This document shows positions 9,203 through 18,440 of a stretch of 64,000 nt of DNA, piece by piece. Every line of letters begins with the position of its first letter. Position 1 is the first letter of the stretch. A program made the translations under genes and the position numbers. The notes beneath the pieces are model-generated. The model saw only the letters and a program-made list of their open reading frames with translations. It ran no database searches and was not told where the DNA came from. The stretch is from Streptomyces sp. NBC_00234 (GTDB taxonomy: Bacteria > Actinomycetota > Actinomycetes > Streptomycetales > Streptomycetaceae). The DNA lies in the NCBI RefSeq assembly GCF_036195325.1, contig NZ_CP108101.1, positions 6,324,001 to 6,388,000 of the forward strand, in the 5' to 3' direction.

Positions 9203-10387
9203 GTGGAGAACGGTCGGGAAACGATGAGTTTGCGTACTGGGCGTAGGCGTGCGGGAGCTCCTTCCGGGGGGATCTCTTCCGGAACGGACCAGGACGTCGC
9301 ATTCGTCCCGGAAGCAATCGCCGCGGCTCCCCGCACGGCGGGGTGGCTCATGTCGGCCCCGGACGGCCGTCTCACCGCGTACGCCGCCGCCAGGACCGGG
9401 GGAGTCGTGCGATGGACGGAATCCACCGCGCACCGCAGCGGATGGACCGGACCTGAACTCCTGCTCCCCGACCCCGGGGTGCTCCCGTACCTCTCGCCCG
9501 CGCGCGGTGGCGAAGGGTTCGTCGACCTCTTCGGCCTTCGGCGCAGAGGGGCAGGCCCCCAGGCGCCGCTGGAGATCGTGTACGCCTCGCAGTACCAGAC
9601 CGGCCGTCCCATGACCGGATGGCACTCGATCGGCAACCCGCACGGCAACGACGCGGTGAAGGCGGCGGCCATCGGCGCTCCGGTCGCGGTCGTCGACGGC
9701 GACGCCCTCCACGTATTCGTCCGCAACGCCGACCGTGGTGTGTCCACCCGCAGACGCGACGCCTCGGGAGGCTGGGGCAAGTGGACGGCGCTGCCGTGCA
9801 AGCGCGTGCGCGACGGAATTTCCGCCGTCGTCACCGGCTCCGGCCGCATCGAGCTCTTCATACCCGCCGACAAGGGCGTCTACGTCTGGCGACAGCAGAC
9901 CCCGGGGAGTGCGCTCGACCGCGCCCCCAACCTGGTCTTCATCGCGCGCGCCGAGACGGCTTCCGGCACCGAGTCCTACGAGGACCGGATCACCCACTTC
10001 TGGCGGGACGAGGCATCCGGCCAGGTAGTGGCCTACCGCGTACCGTCGGCCGGTGACCCGGACGGCACGCCCACGCCGCTGGAGGGCGGCTCGGGGCGCG
10101 GCCCCCTCGCCCTCACCCGTTGCCTCGTCGACGGCTACGACTGCACCGTGCTGGCCCAGGCCGAGGAGACGGGAACCCTCGCTCTCACCGCCTATCCGAC
10201 GGAGATGGAATCCGCCGGAGCCTGGTGGGCGGACACTCGTGAACCATGTGACGGTGTACCGGCACTCGCCCGGGACCGGGTGGGCCGGCTGGTCGTCGCC
10301 GTGATCGGCCAGGACGGCCGGATGAAGGTCACCAGACAGCGTTCCGACCAGCAGGGAATGGCCCTGGAAGGCTGGCTCCGGCTGTGA
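9203..10387 (+). CDS. Putative beta-propeller or lectin-like protein, function unknown
   Basis: 394 residues from GTG 9203, which has GGAGAAGG 6 bp upstream; ATG 9224 is the alternative start. No signal peptide or membrane helix is visible. The sequence has irregular repeats of about 45-50 residues built around Trp-Gly motifs (WTESTAHRSGWTGPEL, MTGWHSIGNP, GGWGKWTALP, ITHFWRDE), the look of a tectonin/PLL-type sugar-binding beta-propeller. It is divergent from the LCP gene and converges on the glycosyltransferase gene. A role with the envelope polysaccharide is inferred from that position only. Confidence 0.7.
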   Translation: MENGRETMSLRTGRRRAGAPSGGISSGTDQDVAFVPEAIAAAPRTAGWLMSAPDGRLTAYAAARTGGVVRWTESTAHRSGWTGPELLLPDPGVLPYLSPARGGEGFVDLFGLRRRGAGPQAPLEIVYASQYQTGRPMTGWHSIGNPHGNDAVKAAAIGAPVAVVDGDALHVFVRNADRGVSTRRRDASGGWGKWTALPCKRVRDGISAVVTGSGRIELFIPADKGVYVWRQQTPGSALDRAPNLVFIARAETASGTESYEDRITHFWRDEASGQVVAYRVPSAGDPDGTPTPLEGGSGRGPLALTRCLVDGYDCTVLAQAEETGTLALTAYPTEMESAGAWWADTREPCDGVPALARDRVGRLVVAVIGQDGRMKVTRQRSDQQGMALEGWLRL

Positions 10388-10456
10388 GCCGGTGCCCGCT
10401 GTCGAGGTCCGGATCCCTCGTCCGTCCGGAAGCCGGGTCGTCTTCATGAGGCGCCG

Positions 10457-12439
10457 CTACTCGCCCTTCTCGGAGACGCGGATCGACAGCTCGGTACCGG
10501 CCGTGTAGTAGGGCTTCACCATCACCGGGGGACCGTCGCTGCTCGACACCACGGTGTTGGGGTAGGCGAACACGCTCTTCACGTCCACCACGTCCGTCAG
10601 GAAGCGGCCCAGCCGCGCCACCACCGGATCGTAGCGACGGCCCACCCACAGGTCCCACAGCTCGTGGCGGCCGACCAACTGCTCGGCCAGATCGGCCGCC
10701 GGCAGGACGAACGAGAAGTCGGCGCCGCCCGAGGAACTGCCCGGAAGCCAGAAGCCCGACTCCTCGACACCCCGTCGGCGCATCAACAGCAGGGGCTCGG
10801 CATCGCCGAAGTCGCTGCCGTAGAGCAGCCCCCGCAGATGGATCGCCCCGTCGTTGACCCAGACCTCCGTGGCCTCAGCGTGACGCTCCCGCGTCCAGGT
10901 GCGCAGGACGAGGTGCCCGCTCTCCGAGGCGTAGGGCAGCTGGACGACGGTGCCCGCGGGCCCGCTGGCCACCGGGCGGAAGCCGCGCAGGTCGAGGATG
11001 CCGGGCCGGACCTTCGCGGGCTTGCCCTCACCCGAGTCGAGATGGACGTCCCAACGGCCTTCGGTCAGCTCGCCCGGGTCGGGCGGGATGACCGCCTCGT
11101 ACAGATGCGGGTCAAGGCCCCCGGCGGGGAGAAGAGCAAGCCTGATGGGCCGTTCGTTCCGCGCCGCCTTGCGTTTGCGCAGCACCAGTTCGAGGTCCTT
11201 GCGGCCCCCGCGCACACCTTCCAGACGCAGGCTGATCAGCCCGTCCTCGTTCACCGCGCAGGACACCGTGACCTCTGCCGCGGGGCGGCTCTCCCGGCGA
11301 GTGCGACGGGCCAGTCTGATGACGTTCTCGAACCGTCCGGCCGACGCCTCCGGGCCGTAGGCCCGTGCATCCTCCATCGCCTGGTGCCCCATCACGGCAC
11401 GCTCGGGGGCGTCACCGATCAGCCGCAGCAGCGCGGCGGCGAAGCTCTCGATGTCGTCGACCGGCGTGAGCAGGCCGTTGACCTCGTGGCGGACGATCTC
11501 CTGAGGGCCTCCCGGGCAGGAGGTGGACACGACAGGCAGTCCGCAGCGCATCGCCTCGGCCAGCGCGATGCCGAAGGATTCACGGTCCGACGATCCGGCA
11601 GCGATGGCCGAGGCGGCCCAGTGCGCCTCCAGCCGTGGCTCCTCCATCATCAGGAACACGTGGTTGTACAGGTCGAGTTCGGCGACCAGTGCGCGCAGCT
11701 GACCGTACTCGGGGCCGGTCCCGAAGATCCGCAAGCTCCAGTCGGGGTGTTGGCCGACGACCCGCGCGAACGCCTGGATGAGCAGATCGAAACGCTTCTC
11801 GGGAACCAGCCTCCCGGCAGCCATCACCACCTTGGAGTGCCCGTCGGCCGGACGCACCCGGGGATGGGGCACGCAGTCGGGATGGGCGTACACGGCGATC
11901 TCGCCCGGCAGACCCGCCTCCGTCACGGCCAGGGCTTCGGCGGCGCTGGGCACGACGACCGCGTCCAGCCTGCCCAGCCCGGCCCAGGCGCGACTCTGCT
12001 CCTGGGCGGACAGCACGGTGCTCAACTGGTGCAGCTGTCCCAGACGCAGTGCCCTCGGCCGGCCCCAGCGCGACACATAGGCGGCCAGTTCGAGACTCGT
12101 GCCGACCACCACCTGCGCCTGGCTGCCGAGCAGGTACTCCTCGACCTTGTCGTCCGTCAGCTGGCTGTAACGCCAGGACATCTCCTGTGTGCGCGGAATG
12201 ATCCGTGACGGCGTGAGTCTGCGTATGTCCTGCTTGTCCGGTCGTCGGCCCTCCCGCAGATCGAGCAGCGAGACCACCCGTACCCCGTGCGCGGGAGCGA
12301 TGGCGGCTCGGTCGAGCCACCGGAACACGGAGACGATCCGGACGTCGTGCGTGTCGGCGAGCGCGGCGGCGAGATTGAGCACGGCACGGGTGGAGCCGTC
12401 CGCCGCATAGGCGTTCTGAATGAGGAATTCGATCTTCAT
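10457..12439 (-). CDS. GT4 family glycosyltransferase with long C-terminal extension
   Basis: 660 residues. Residues 1 to about 380 form a GT-B retaining glycosyltransferase. The N-terminus MKIEFLIQNAYAADGSTR is the acceptor domain start, AAGRLVPEKRFDLLIQAF near 205 begins the donor domain, and RESFGIALAEAM near 290 is the EX7E nucleotide-sugar motif. About 270 further residues are beta-rich and unassigned, with some likeness to extensions on teichoic-acid-type transferases. The start ATG overlaps the stop of the upstream Stealth gene, so the two are translationally coupled. It probably adds a sugar to the glycopolymer at the inner membrane face. Confidence 0.88.
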   Translation of the reverse strand: MKIEFLIQNAYAADGSTRAVLNLAAALADTHDVRIVSVFRWLDRAAIAPAHGVRVVSLLDLREGRRPDKQDIRRLTPSRIIPRTQEMSWRYSQLTDDKVEEYLLGSQAQVVVGTSLELAAYVSRWGRPRALRLGQLHQLSTVLSAQEQSRAWAGLGRLDAVVVPSAAEALAVTEAGLPGEIAVYAHPDCVPHPRVRPADGHSKVVMAAGRLVPEKRFDLLIQAFARVVGQHPDWSLRIFGTGPEYGQLRALVAELDLYNHVFLMMEEPRLEAHWAASAIAAGSSDRESFGIALAEAMRCGLPVVSTSCPGGPQEIVRHEVNGLLTPVDDIESFAAALLRLIGDAPERAVMGHQAMEDARAYGPEASAGRFENVIRLARRTRRESRPAAEVTVSCAVNEDGLISLRLEGVRGGRKDLELVLRKRKAARNERPIRLALLPAGGLDPHLYEAVIPPDPGELTEGRWDVHLDSGEGKPAKVRPGILDLRGFRPVASGPAGTVVQLPYASESGHLVLRTWTRERHAEATEVWVNDGAIHLRGLLYGSDFGDAEPLLLMRRRGVEESGFWLPGSSSGGADFSFVLPAADLAEQLVGRHELWDLWVGRRYDPVVARLGRFLTDVVDVKSVFAYPNTVVSSSDGPPVMVKPYYTAGTELSIRVSEKGE

Positions 12440-14073
12440 CGCGATGCCGCGGATTTCTCGTACGGGCTGGGAAGCGGAAAGTACGCCTCGAAGAAGGGAT
12501 GGATCAAGGCTTCCTGATCGGCTACGTCGTCCTCGGTCGTGAAGGAGTCGTTCACACAGAAGACGGCGGCGTCACGACGCTTGAGCAGCCGTTCCAGTTT
12601 TTTGGAGAGCTGCACCATCGAGAGGTGGAGATACGCGTACGGAATGCTGTCGGGAACTCCGCGCCCCGTGAAGTACGAGTAGTACGGATACATGCACGTG
12701 CCGACGTCGATATCGGTCCGGCTGCGGAATCGTGCCGCCGCGGTGGCCCGGAACACCTCCGCGAACTCCCGCTCCATTTCCTCCAGCACGCTGCGCCGCA
12801 GCGGCACCGGGGTGTGCTTCATCGCGTCGATGATCGTGCGGCCGAACCGGCCCTCCAGCAGTGCGCGGACGTTCTTGCGGGCAACCTCGTGCGGGAGGTC
12901 CTCGGGCTGGACGGGGCCCATCGGGATGCGGACGTTGTCCGGGTAGTACTTCGAGGCCCCGTTGGGCAGGAAGAACTCGTGCGGGGTGATCGGTCTGCCG
13001 ACGAACACATCGTCGTTGAAGTGGATGAAGTGCTCCGCCAGACCGGGCACCCGGTGCAACTGGGCGCTGATCGCATGGGAGTTGAAGACGGGAAGTCGGT
13101 CCGTCTCACGGAAGATCTCCCGGTGCGAGACCACGGTGATGCCCTCGGCCGCCTCATTGAGCCAGTGCGGGACCTGGTCGTCGGTGACCAGGAAGATGTG
13201 CCGCACCCAGGGGGCGTACATGTGCAGAGAGCGCATCGAGTAGAGCAGCTCGTCGCGGTTGATGTAGCGGCCGGCGCTGGCCGATTCCTCGTGGAACACG
13301 TCACCGGACGCCTCGGCCCGCCGCCGCTGCCAGGCCGGGTCGTCGCTGTCCACCCACGTGTACACGACGTCGATGGGGAAGGTGATCTCGTCGGCGCCGG
13401 TACAGACGAACTCCTGACGGGTCGGCAGCCCCGTCTGCTCCGCCTTGCGTCCCCAGCGACGCTGCTTGGACGCCACTTCGGCCTGCGGCGGCGCGAGCCG
13501 CGAGAAGCGGTGCGGTGATACGAGGGTCATCTCTCCCCGTACCGGGAGGTAGCTCGCCCCCCGGTTGATCCGGGGCGGCAGCAGACGGCCCTCCTCCTCA
13601 CGCCAGAACTCGATGTCGCAGCCGAATTCCGCCCCGTACACCAGGCTGCCCGACGGGTCGGCCTGGAACCAGATGGCCCGCAGCACATCGACGGTTTCCA
13701 GACCCTGCCAGGACGCCTCGCGCGATCCGAGGTTCAGCAGCTCGCTGGTGCGCTGGACCGGCACCTTGCGCTGGATGTACCCCGGGCTGCTGTTGAACAG
13801 CGAGCGCAGCGTCTGTGAGACCCGGCCCCGGTGGATGTCCTGGACCCCGATCGCGGACGACGTGTCCTCGGTTCCGGGCACCACGAAGTGCTCGACGCCG
13901 GCCTGGGTCAGTGCGGTGGACACCAACTGCAGGTGTTGGGCGCGGACCGCCAACGGGGTCAGGCCGGGCTGGACGTGCGCCAGGCGCCGGTGCATGCCCA
14001 CACGGATCTCGTGCAGGCCCGGTGGAAGCGAGCGCTGAGGCGGGTCGATCGTGGCATTGATCGGGTGGATCAC
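12436..14073 (-). CDS. Stealth family sugar-1-phosphate transferase (first copy)
   Basis: 545 residues. All conserved Stealth blocks are visible: CR1 IDVVYTWVDSDDPAW near residue 233, CR2 RDELLYSMRSL through IFLVTDDQVP, the acidic IHFNDDVFVG near 350 in the metal/catalytic region, and a CR4-like end with FCVNDSF. Stealth proteins are related to GlcNAc-1-phosphotransferase and join hexose-1-phosphates into phosphodiester-linked polysaccharides. The N-terminal 230 residues match the second Stealth copy only loosely. The start GTG has GGAG 6 bp upstream. A stem-loop separates it from the upstream dehydrogenase gene. Confidence 0.9.
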   Translation of the reverse strand: MIHPINATIDPPQRSLPPGLHEIRVGMHRRLAHVQPGLTPLAVRAQHLQLVSTALTQAGVEHFVVPGTEDTSSAIGVQDIHRGRVSQTLRSLFNSSPGYIQRKVPVQRTSELLNLGSREASWQGLETVDVLRAIWFQADPSGSLVYGAEFGCDIEFWREEEGRLLPPRINRGASYLPVRGEMTLVSPHRFSRLAPPQAEVASKQRRWGRKAEQTGLPTRQEFVCTGADEITFPIDVVYTWVDSDDPAWQRRRAEASGDVFHEESASAGRYINRDELLYSMRSLHMYAPWVRHIFLVTDDQVPHWLNEAAEGITVVSHREIFRETDRLPVFNSHAISAQLHRVPGLAEHFIHFNDDVFVGRPITPHEFFLPNGASKYYPDNVRIPMGPVQPEDLPHEVARKNVRALLEGRFGRTIIDAMKHTPVPLRRSVLEEMEREFAEVFRATAAARFRSRTDIDVGTCMYPYYSYFTGRGVPDSIPYAYLHLSMVQLSKKLERLLKRRDAAVFCVNDSFTTEDDVADQEALIHPFFEAYFPLPSPYEKSAASR

Positions 14074-14126
14074 CGAATACTCCAGAACATGAGTGCGTCC
14101 TCAAGACGCTGGAACGACTCCGCGCG

Positions 14127-14155
14127 GCCCGGGGGCCGCACAGTGGCCCCCGGGC
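14127..14155 (-). terminator. Stem-loop between dehydrogenase and Stealth genes
   Basis: An 11-bp GC stem (14127-14137 / 14145-14155) with a 7-nt loop sits 11 bp after the dehydrogenase stop in the 92-bp gap. It can act as an attenuator that divides the five-gene glycopolymer unit into amino-sugar and transferase parts. Confidence 0.6.
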
Positions 14156-14165
14156 GCGAGCAGGG

Positions 14166-15188
14166 TCAGACGGCGGCCGTCTGCAGCCCGGGTGCCAGGT
14201 GGACCCCGGTCCGGGTCGTCGCCGATTCGAGTACGGCTTCCGCCACCGCGACGGTCCCGGTCGCCTGCTCCAGGGTGACGATGTCGGCCTCCTTGCCGAG
14301 TACGGCGTCACGGAAGGTCTCGTGCTCGACGAGCAGTGGTTCGCGCTTGACGATCGCGTACCGGGTGACGTCTCCCTCGGAGACACCGCGGAACTGCCGG
14401 AGTCCCTCCCACTCGGTGGCCTGCGAGCCGTTCGCGTAGAACCAGAGGTCCGCGGTGAGGGTGTCGGCCACGAAGCAGCCGTGCTCACCCGTCACGATGG
14501 TGACGCGTTCCTTCAGCGGGGACAGCCAGTTCACGAGGTGGCTGGTGACGGCGCCCGACGACAGGTGGCCGACGAAGGCCACCATGTCCTCATGGGTCCG
14601 GCCGCTGCGTGAGACCGTCGCCGAACTGACCGACTCGTAGCGGCTGTTGGTGAGCCACGCGGTCAGATCGATGTCGTGGGTCGCCAGGTCGTACACCACG
14701 CCGACATCGGCGATCCGGGCAGGGAACGGCCCCTGGCGGCGCGTCACCACCTGGTACACATCGCCGAGTTCGCCGAGGTCCAGGCGCGTGCGGAGTTCAC
14801 GCAACGCGGGGTTGAACCGCTCGATGTGGCCGACTCCGGCCACCAGCCCACGCTCGCGGAACGCGCTGGTGATGATCTCCGCGGACCGTACGGAGGGTGC
14901 GATCGGCTTCTCGATCAGGGCGTGGATGCCACGCTCGGCCAGATCCAGCGCCACTTCCTCGTGCAGGGCGGTGGGGCAGGCGACGACCGCGTAGTCGATC
15001 CCCTGGTCGGCGAGTTCCGCGACCGAACGGACGACGGGCACCGTGCCGGGGGCGCTGTCCGCGTCGGCCACCGGGTCGGCCACCGCGACCAGTTCGACAC
15101 CCTCGAGTGCGTGCAGGACGCGGGCGTGGTTGCGGCCCATGGAGCCCAGGCCGATGAGCCCGGCCCGCAGCAGCTTCTGCTCACTCAT
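14166..15188 (-). CDS. Gfo/Idh/MocA family NAD-dependent sugar dehydrogenase
   Basis: 340 residues. The Rossmann motif GLIGLGSMGRNHARVL is at the N-terminus, and EKP (IEKPIAPS, near residue 95) is the conserved Gfo/Idh lysine motif. It is of the WlbA type, which oxidises the C3 hydroxyl of UDP-GlcNAc-derived sugars to a keto-sugar. The next enzyme is a DegT aminotransferase whose stop overlaps this start (ATGA). The pair would therefore turn a nucleotide sugar into a 3-amino sugar for the envelope polymer; the exact substrate is inferred. Confidence 0.87.
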   Translation of the reverse strand: MSEQKLLRAGLIGLGSMGRNHARVLHALEGVELVAVADPVADADSAPGTVPVVRSVAELADQGIDYAVVACPTALHEEVALDLAERGIHALIEKPIAPSVRSAEIITSAFRERGLVAGVGHIERFNPALRELRTRLDLGELGDVYQVVTRRQGPFPARIADVGVVYDLATHDIDLTAWLTNSRYESVSSATVSRSGRTHEDMVAFVGHLSSGAVTSHLVNWLSPLKERVTIVTGEHGCFVADTLTADLWFYANGSQATEWEGLRQFRGVSEGDVTRYAIVKREPLLVEHETFRDAVLGKEADIVTLEQATGTVAVAEAVLESATTRTGVHLAPGLQTAAV

Positions 15189-16312
15189 GCCCGGCCCCCC
15201 ACGACCTCGTTGACGGTGGCGGTCAGACGGTCGAGCTCCTCCGGTGTGAGCATGGGGTGCACCGGGATGGACAGCGCCTCGGCAGCGGCCCGCTCGGTCT
15301 CCGGCAGGTCTCCGACGGCGTACCCCAGCACCTTCTCACCGGTCTGGAACGGCTTGAGGCGGTGCACCGGCGTCGGGTAGTAGACGGCGTTGCCGATTCC
15401 CCTCTCCTGCAGCTCGCGGGAGACGGTGTCACGGTCCTTGCCGCTGTCCGCACCGATCCGGACCGTGTACTGGTGGTAGACGTGCTTGGCGCCTTCGGCG
15501 ACCGGCGGGGTGGTGACACCGCGGAGGCCGGCGTCGAGCGCCGCCGCGTTGGCACGGCGCCGCTCGGTCCACGTGTCCAGGCTGCGGAGCTGCACCCGCC
15601 CGATCGCCGCGGCGACATCGGTCATGCGGACGTTGAAGCCGACCGTCTCGTTGGCGTACCGCTGCTCCATACCCTGGTTGCGCAGCAGCCGCAGGGTGCG
15701 GGCAGTCCCGGCGTCCCCCGTGGTGATCATGCCGCCCTCGAGGCTGTGCATGTTCTTGGTCGGGTAGAAGCTGAAGCAGGCCGCCGCGCCGAAGGCACCC
15801 ACCGGGGTACCCCCCAGAGCGGCGGCATGGGCCTGGGCCGCGTCTTCGACGACAGCGATGCCGTGCCGCTCGGCCAGCTCGGTGAGCGCGGCCATCGGGG
15901 CAGGGTGCCCGTAGAGGTGAACGGGCATGACCGCGGCCGTACGCGGAGTGATGGCAGCCGCGACCGCCGACGGGTCGAGGCAGAAGCTGTCGCGCTCGAT
16001 GTCCGCGAAGACCGGCGTGGCGCCGACGAGGCGGACGGCGTTGGCCGTTGCCGCGAACGTGAAGGAGGGAACGATCACTTCGTCACCGGGGCCGATGCCG
16101 AGTGCCATCAGCGACAGGTGCAGAGCACTGGTGCCGGAGTTGACGGCGACGCAGTGCCTGCCGTCGACGAAGGAGGAGAACTCCTCCTCGAAGGCTGCCA
16201 CTTCGGGGCCCTGGACGACCATGCCGCTGCGCAGTACGCGCACCGCGGCTTCGATCTCGTCCTCTCCGATCACCGGAGCTGCTGCGCGGATCATGCGCTG
16301 GTCAGTAGTCAT
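15185..16312 (-). CDS. DegT/DnrJ/EryC1/StrS family PLP-dependent sugar aminotransferase
   Basis: 375 residues, normal for the family. VNSGTSALHLSLMALG near residue 58 binds PLP phosphate, VEDAAQAHAA near 155 holds the PLP-stacking Asp region, and FYPTKNMHSLEGG near 183 contains the Schiff-base lysine. It transfers an amino group from Glu to a keto nucleotide sugar. The start lies 9 bp after the second Stealth gene, and the gene overlaps the Gfo/Idh gene, so it belongs to the same transcript. WlbC/WbpE-like function is the best guess. Confidence 0.9.
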   Translation of the reverse strand: MTTDQRMIRAAAPVIGEDEIEAAVRVLRSGMVVQGPEVAAFEEEFSSFVDGRHCVAVNSGTSALHLSLMALGIGPGDEVIVPSFTFAATANAVRLVGATPVFADIERDSFCLDPSAVAAAITPRTAAVMPVHLYGHPAPMAALTELAERHGIAVVEDAAQAHAAALGGTPVGAFGAAACFSFYPTKNMHSLEGGMITTGDAGTARTLRLLRNQGMEQRYANETVGFNVRMTDVAAAIGRVQLRSLDTWTERRRANAAALDAGLRGVTTPPVAEGAKHVYHQYTVRIGADSGKDRDTVSRELQERGIGNAVYYPTPVHRLKPFQTGEKVLGYAVGDLPETERAAAEALSIPVHPMLTPEELDRLTATVNEVVGGRA

Positions 16313-16321
16313 CGTTCCACT

Positions 16322-18136
16322 TCACAAAGGTCGGGGTACTTGGTGCTGCTGGGACCGGTCGGCATCCACCTGGATGCCCGCCGGCTGCGGGGTGACCGGT
16401 CCGGAATGCTCATAGGGGCTGGGTACGGGGAAGTAGCTCTCCAGAAATGTCTTGAGCATCGCGGTACGCGCCTCGGCCGTCCCCGGGTCGTCGACCGTGT
16501 CGTTGATGCAGAAGGTGTGGTAGTCGCGCTGGGCGAGCAGCCGGTTGAGGTGCCGTCCGGTGTTGGGCGCGGCCAGGTCGAGGTAGGTGTAGCGGATCTT
16601 GCCCGTGACCGAGCGGGTCGTCTGCTGCCCGTAGTAGTGGTGCAGAGAAGAGGTGATCGACAGGTCGTTCGGGCTCCGGAAATGCGAGTGCTGCGTCTGG
16701 TGGTGCTCGACCGGGTAGCGCTCCTCGATCTCCTGGAGGATGTCGCGGCGCAACGAGTGCGGCACGTGCTTCATCTTCCTGGTCAGCACACGGTCGAAGC
16801 TGCCGGCGATGACGACACGGTTGTTCTTCGCAGCGATCTCCGAGGGCGGATCCTGTGGTGACGGAGGGGTCATCGGAACCAGCGCGTTGGACGGGAAGTA
16901 CTTCGACAGCCCGTTGGCGTGGAAGAACTCCGCCGGGGTGACGCTGCGTCCGAGAAAGACGTCGTCGTTGAAGTACAGAAAGTGGTCGGAGAGTCCGGGG
17001 ATGTGATGCAGCTGGCTCTCGATGGCATGCGAGTTGAAGGTCGGCAGCGCCGTCGCGTCGCTGAAGATGTCCCGGTGGTGGACGACCTTGATGCGCGGAT
17101 GGGCGCTGTTGAGCCAGGCCGGTACCTGTCCGTCGGTGACCAGGTAGATCGTCCGCAGCCACGGGGCGAACTGGTGGAGCGAGCGCAGTGAGTAGCGCAG
17201 TTCGTCGCGGCTGGTGAAGCGCGCCGCACTCACGGCCTGCTCGTGGTAGTCGGTCCTCCCGAGAGCGGTCGCCCGGCGGCGGATCCACTCGGGATCGGCC
17301 CCGTCCACCCACGTGTAGACGGCGTCCACGGGGAAGGTGACCTCGTCCGGCAGGGAGAGCGTGAATTCCGAGCGCGTATGGACCTGCGGCGCGGTGTCCA
17401 CGGCGCCGCTGATCGGTCCTGTGAAGTGGCTGACCGGCACCTGCACCGGGCGCTCGGTGGCCACCACCGCGGTCGCGGTGAGATTGGGGACCGGTGCGAT
17501 CAGCAGGCCGTTGTCCTCGGACCAGTACTCGATGGCGCAGGCGTGATTGGGGCCGAGCGTCCAGCGGCCGTTGGGGTCGGTGAGCAGCCACCAGATACGG
17601 AGGATCGTTTCTCCGTCGAGCTGCGACCACGATGCGCGCAGATCCGCGTGGGCCGGGCGGCCCCCCTCCGTGCCACCCGCCAGGAGCGCGTCGGCGGAGA
17701 AGGAGCTCACCCTCAGGGCGCGTTCGGCGCGGGCACGCTCGCTCGCGGGTACCGCGACGGCGGTCATGGTGACGGAGTTGCCGCGGACGCAGAAGTACGG
17801 GATGCCGTGCCGCTCCAGCACGTCGCACACGCGCAGCAGGTTGGTCGCCCTGGCGACGGACGGGGTGAGGCCGTCGGTGATCTCGGCCGTGCGGAGTTTG
17901 CGTCCGTACCAGACGAGCTTCACGCCCGGCCGCCGTGCGTCCCGGCGGAGGCGCTTGTTCAGGCGCAGACTCGCATGCTTGCGTACCAGGCGCCAGACGC
18001 TGCCCAGGCCGGCGAGACCGTGCTGCAGGAGGAGGCGGCTGTTGGCCGGGAGAAGCCTGACGAGCCGTTGTCTCGCCGCGTGAGGGAGCGCGCGCCGATA
18101 GAGGCGCAGCAAAGTGGACGTTTCGGGATTGCCCAT
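16322..18136 (-). CDS. Stealth family sugar-1-phosphate transferase (second copy)
   Basis: 604 residues and first gene of the glycopolymer operon. CR1 is VDAVYTWVDGADPEW near residue 270. RDELRYSLRSLHQFAPW and LYFNDDVFLG (near 386) follow, and the C-terminal block ends in FCINDTV. The N-terminal 90 residues are basic and hydrophobic with no clear signal peptide; residues about 90-260 hold a less conserved domain. Two different Stealth enzymes in one operon suggest two distinct sugar-phosphate linkages or an initiating and an elongating transferase. Confidence 0.9.
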   Translation of the reverse strand: MGNPETSTLLRLYRRALPHAARQRLVRLLPANSRLLLQHGLAGLGSVWRLVRKHASLRLNKRLRRDARRPGVKLVWYGRKLRTAEITDGLTPSVARATNLLRVCDVLERHGIPYFCVRGNSVTMTAVAVPASERARAERALRVSSFSADALLAGGTEGGRPAHADLRASWSQLDGETILRIWWLLTDPNGRWTLGPNHACAIEYWSEDNGLLIAPVPNLTATAVVATERPVQVPVSHFTGPISGAVDTAPQVHTRSEFTLSLPDEVTFPVDAVYTWVDGADPEWIRRRATALGRTDYHEQAVSAARFTSRDELRYSLRSLHQFAPWLRTIYLVTDGQVPAWLNSAHPRIKVVHHRDIFSDATALPTFNSHAIESQLHHIPGLSDHFLYFNDDVFLGRSVTPAEFFHANGLSKYFPSNALVPMTPPSPQDPPSEIAAKNNRVVIAGSFDRVLTRKMKHVPHSLRRDILQEIEERYPVEHHQTQHSHFRSPNDLSITSSLHHYYGQQTTRSVTGKIRYTYLDLAAPNTGRHLNRLLAQRDYHTFCINDTVDDPGTAEARTAMLKTFLESYFPVPSPYEHSGPVTPQPAGIQVDADRSQQHQVPRPL

Positions 18137-18440
18137 CGCTCGTCTACCTCTGTCCCCCCGCTCGGCCTCTCGGCGAGCAACCAGTACGCGTAACAGCGCC
18201 GTGCTTGCCCGCTCGGTTCGGCGGAGTGTGGGGGTGGGGCGTCCACCGTGCGTGCGACCGAGTGAAGCAAGCGTGACGTAGAGGTGAAGATTAACAAGAA
18301 ACTAAGGGCGGGTCTGCCGAATATAAGTTCCGATCCGGCTACGATTCGGACCTTTTTGAACACAAAGGCGGACCGCACGAAAGATTCGTGCGGTCCGCCG
18401 GGATTCCGCTTGTGTGCTTGTTGTGAAGGTGGATCAGGTG
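18137..18440. other. Intergenic region upstream of the glycopolymer operon
   Basis: 304 bp between two minus-strand genes. It holds the fadB terminator hairpin and, downstream of it on the minus strand, an unusually AT-rich stretch (about 18285-18365) where the operon promoter should lie. I found no promoter pair that I would defend, and no gene. Confidence 0.6.
18367..18399 (-). terminator. Terminator of the fadB-thiolase operon
   Basis: A perfect 15-bp stem (18367-18381 / 18385-18399) with an AGA loop lies 42 bp after the fadB stop. On the minus strand it is followed by a T-rich tract, which is unusual for this DNA. Confidence 0.88.
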
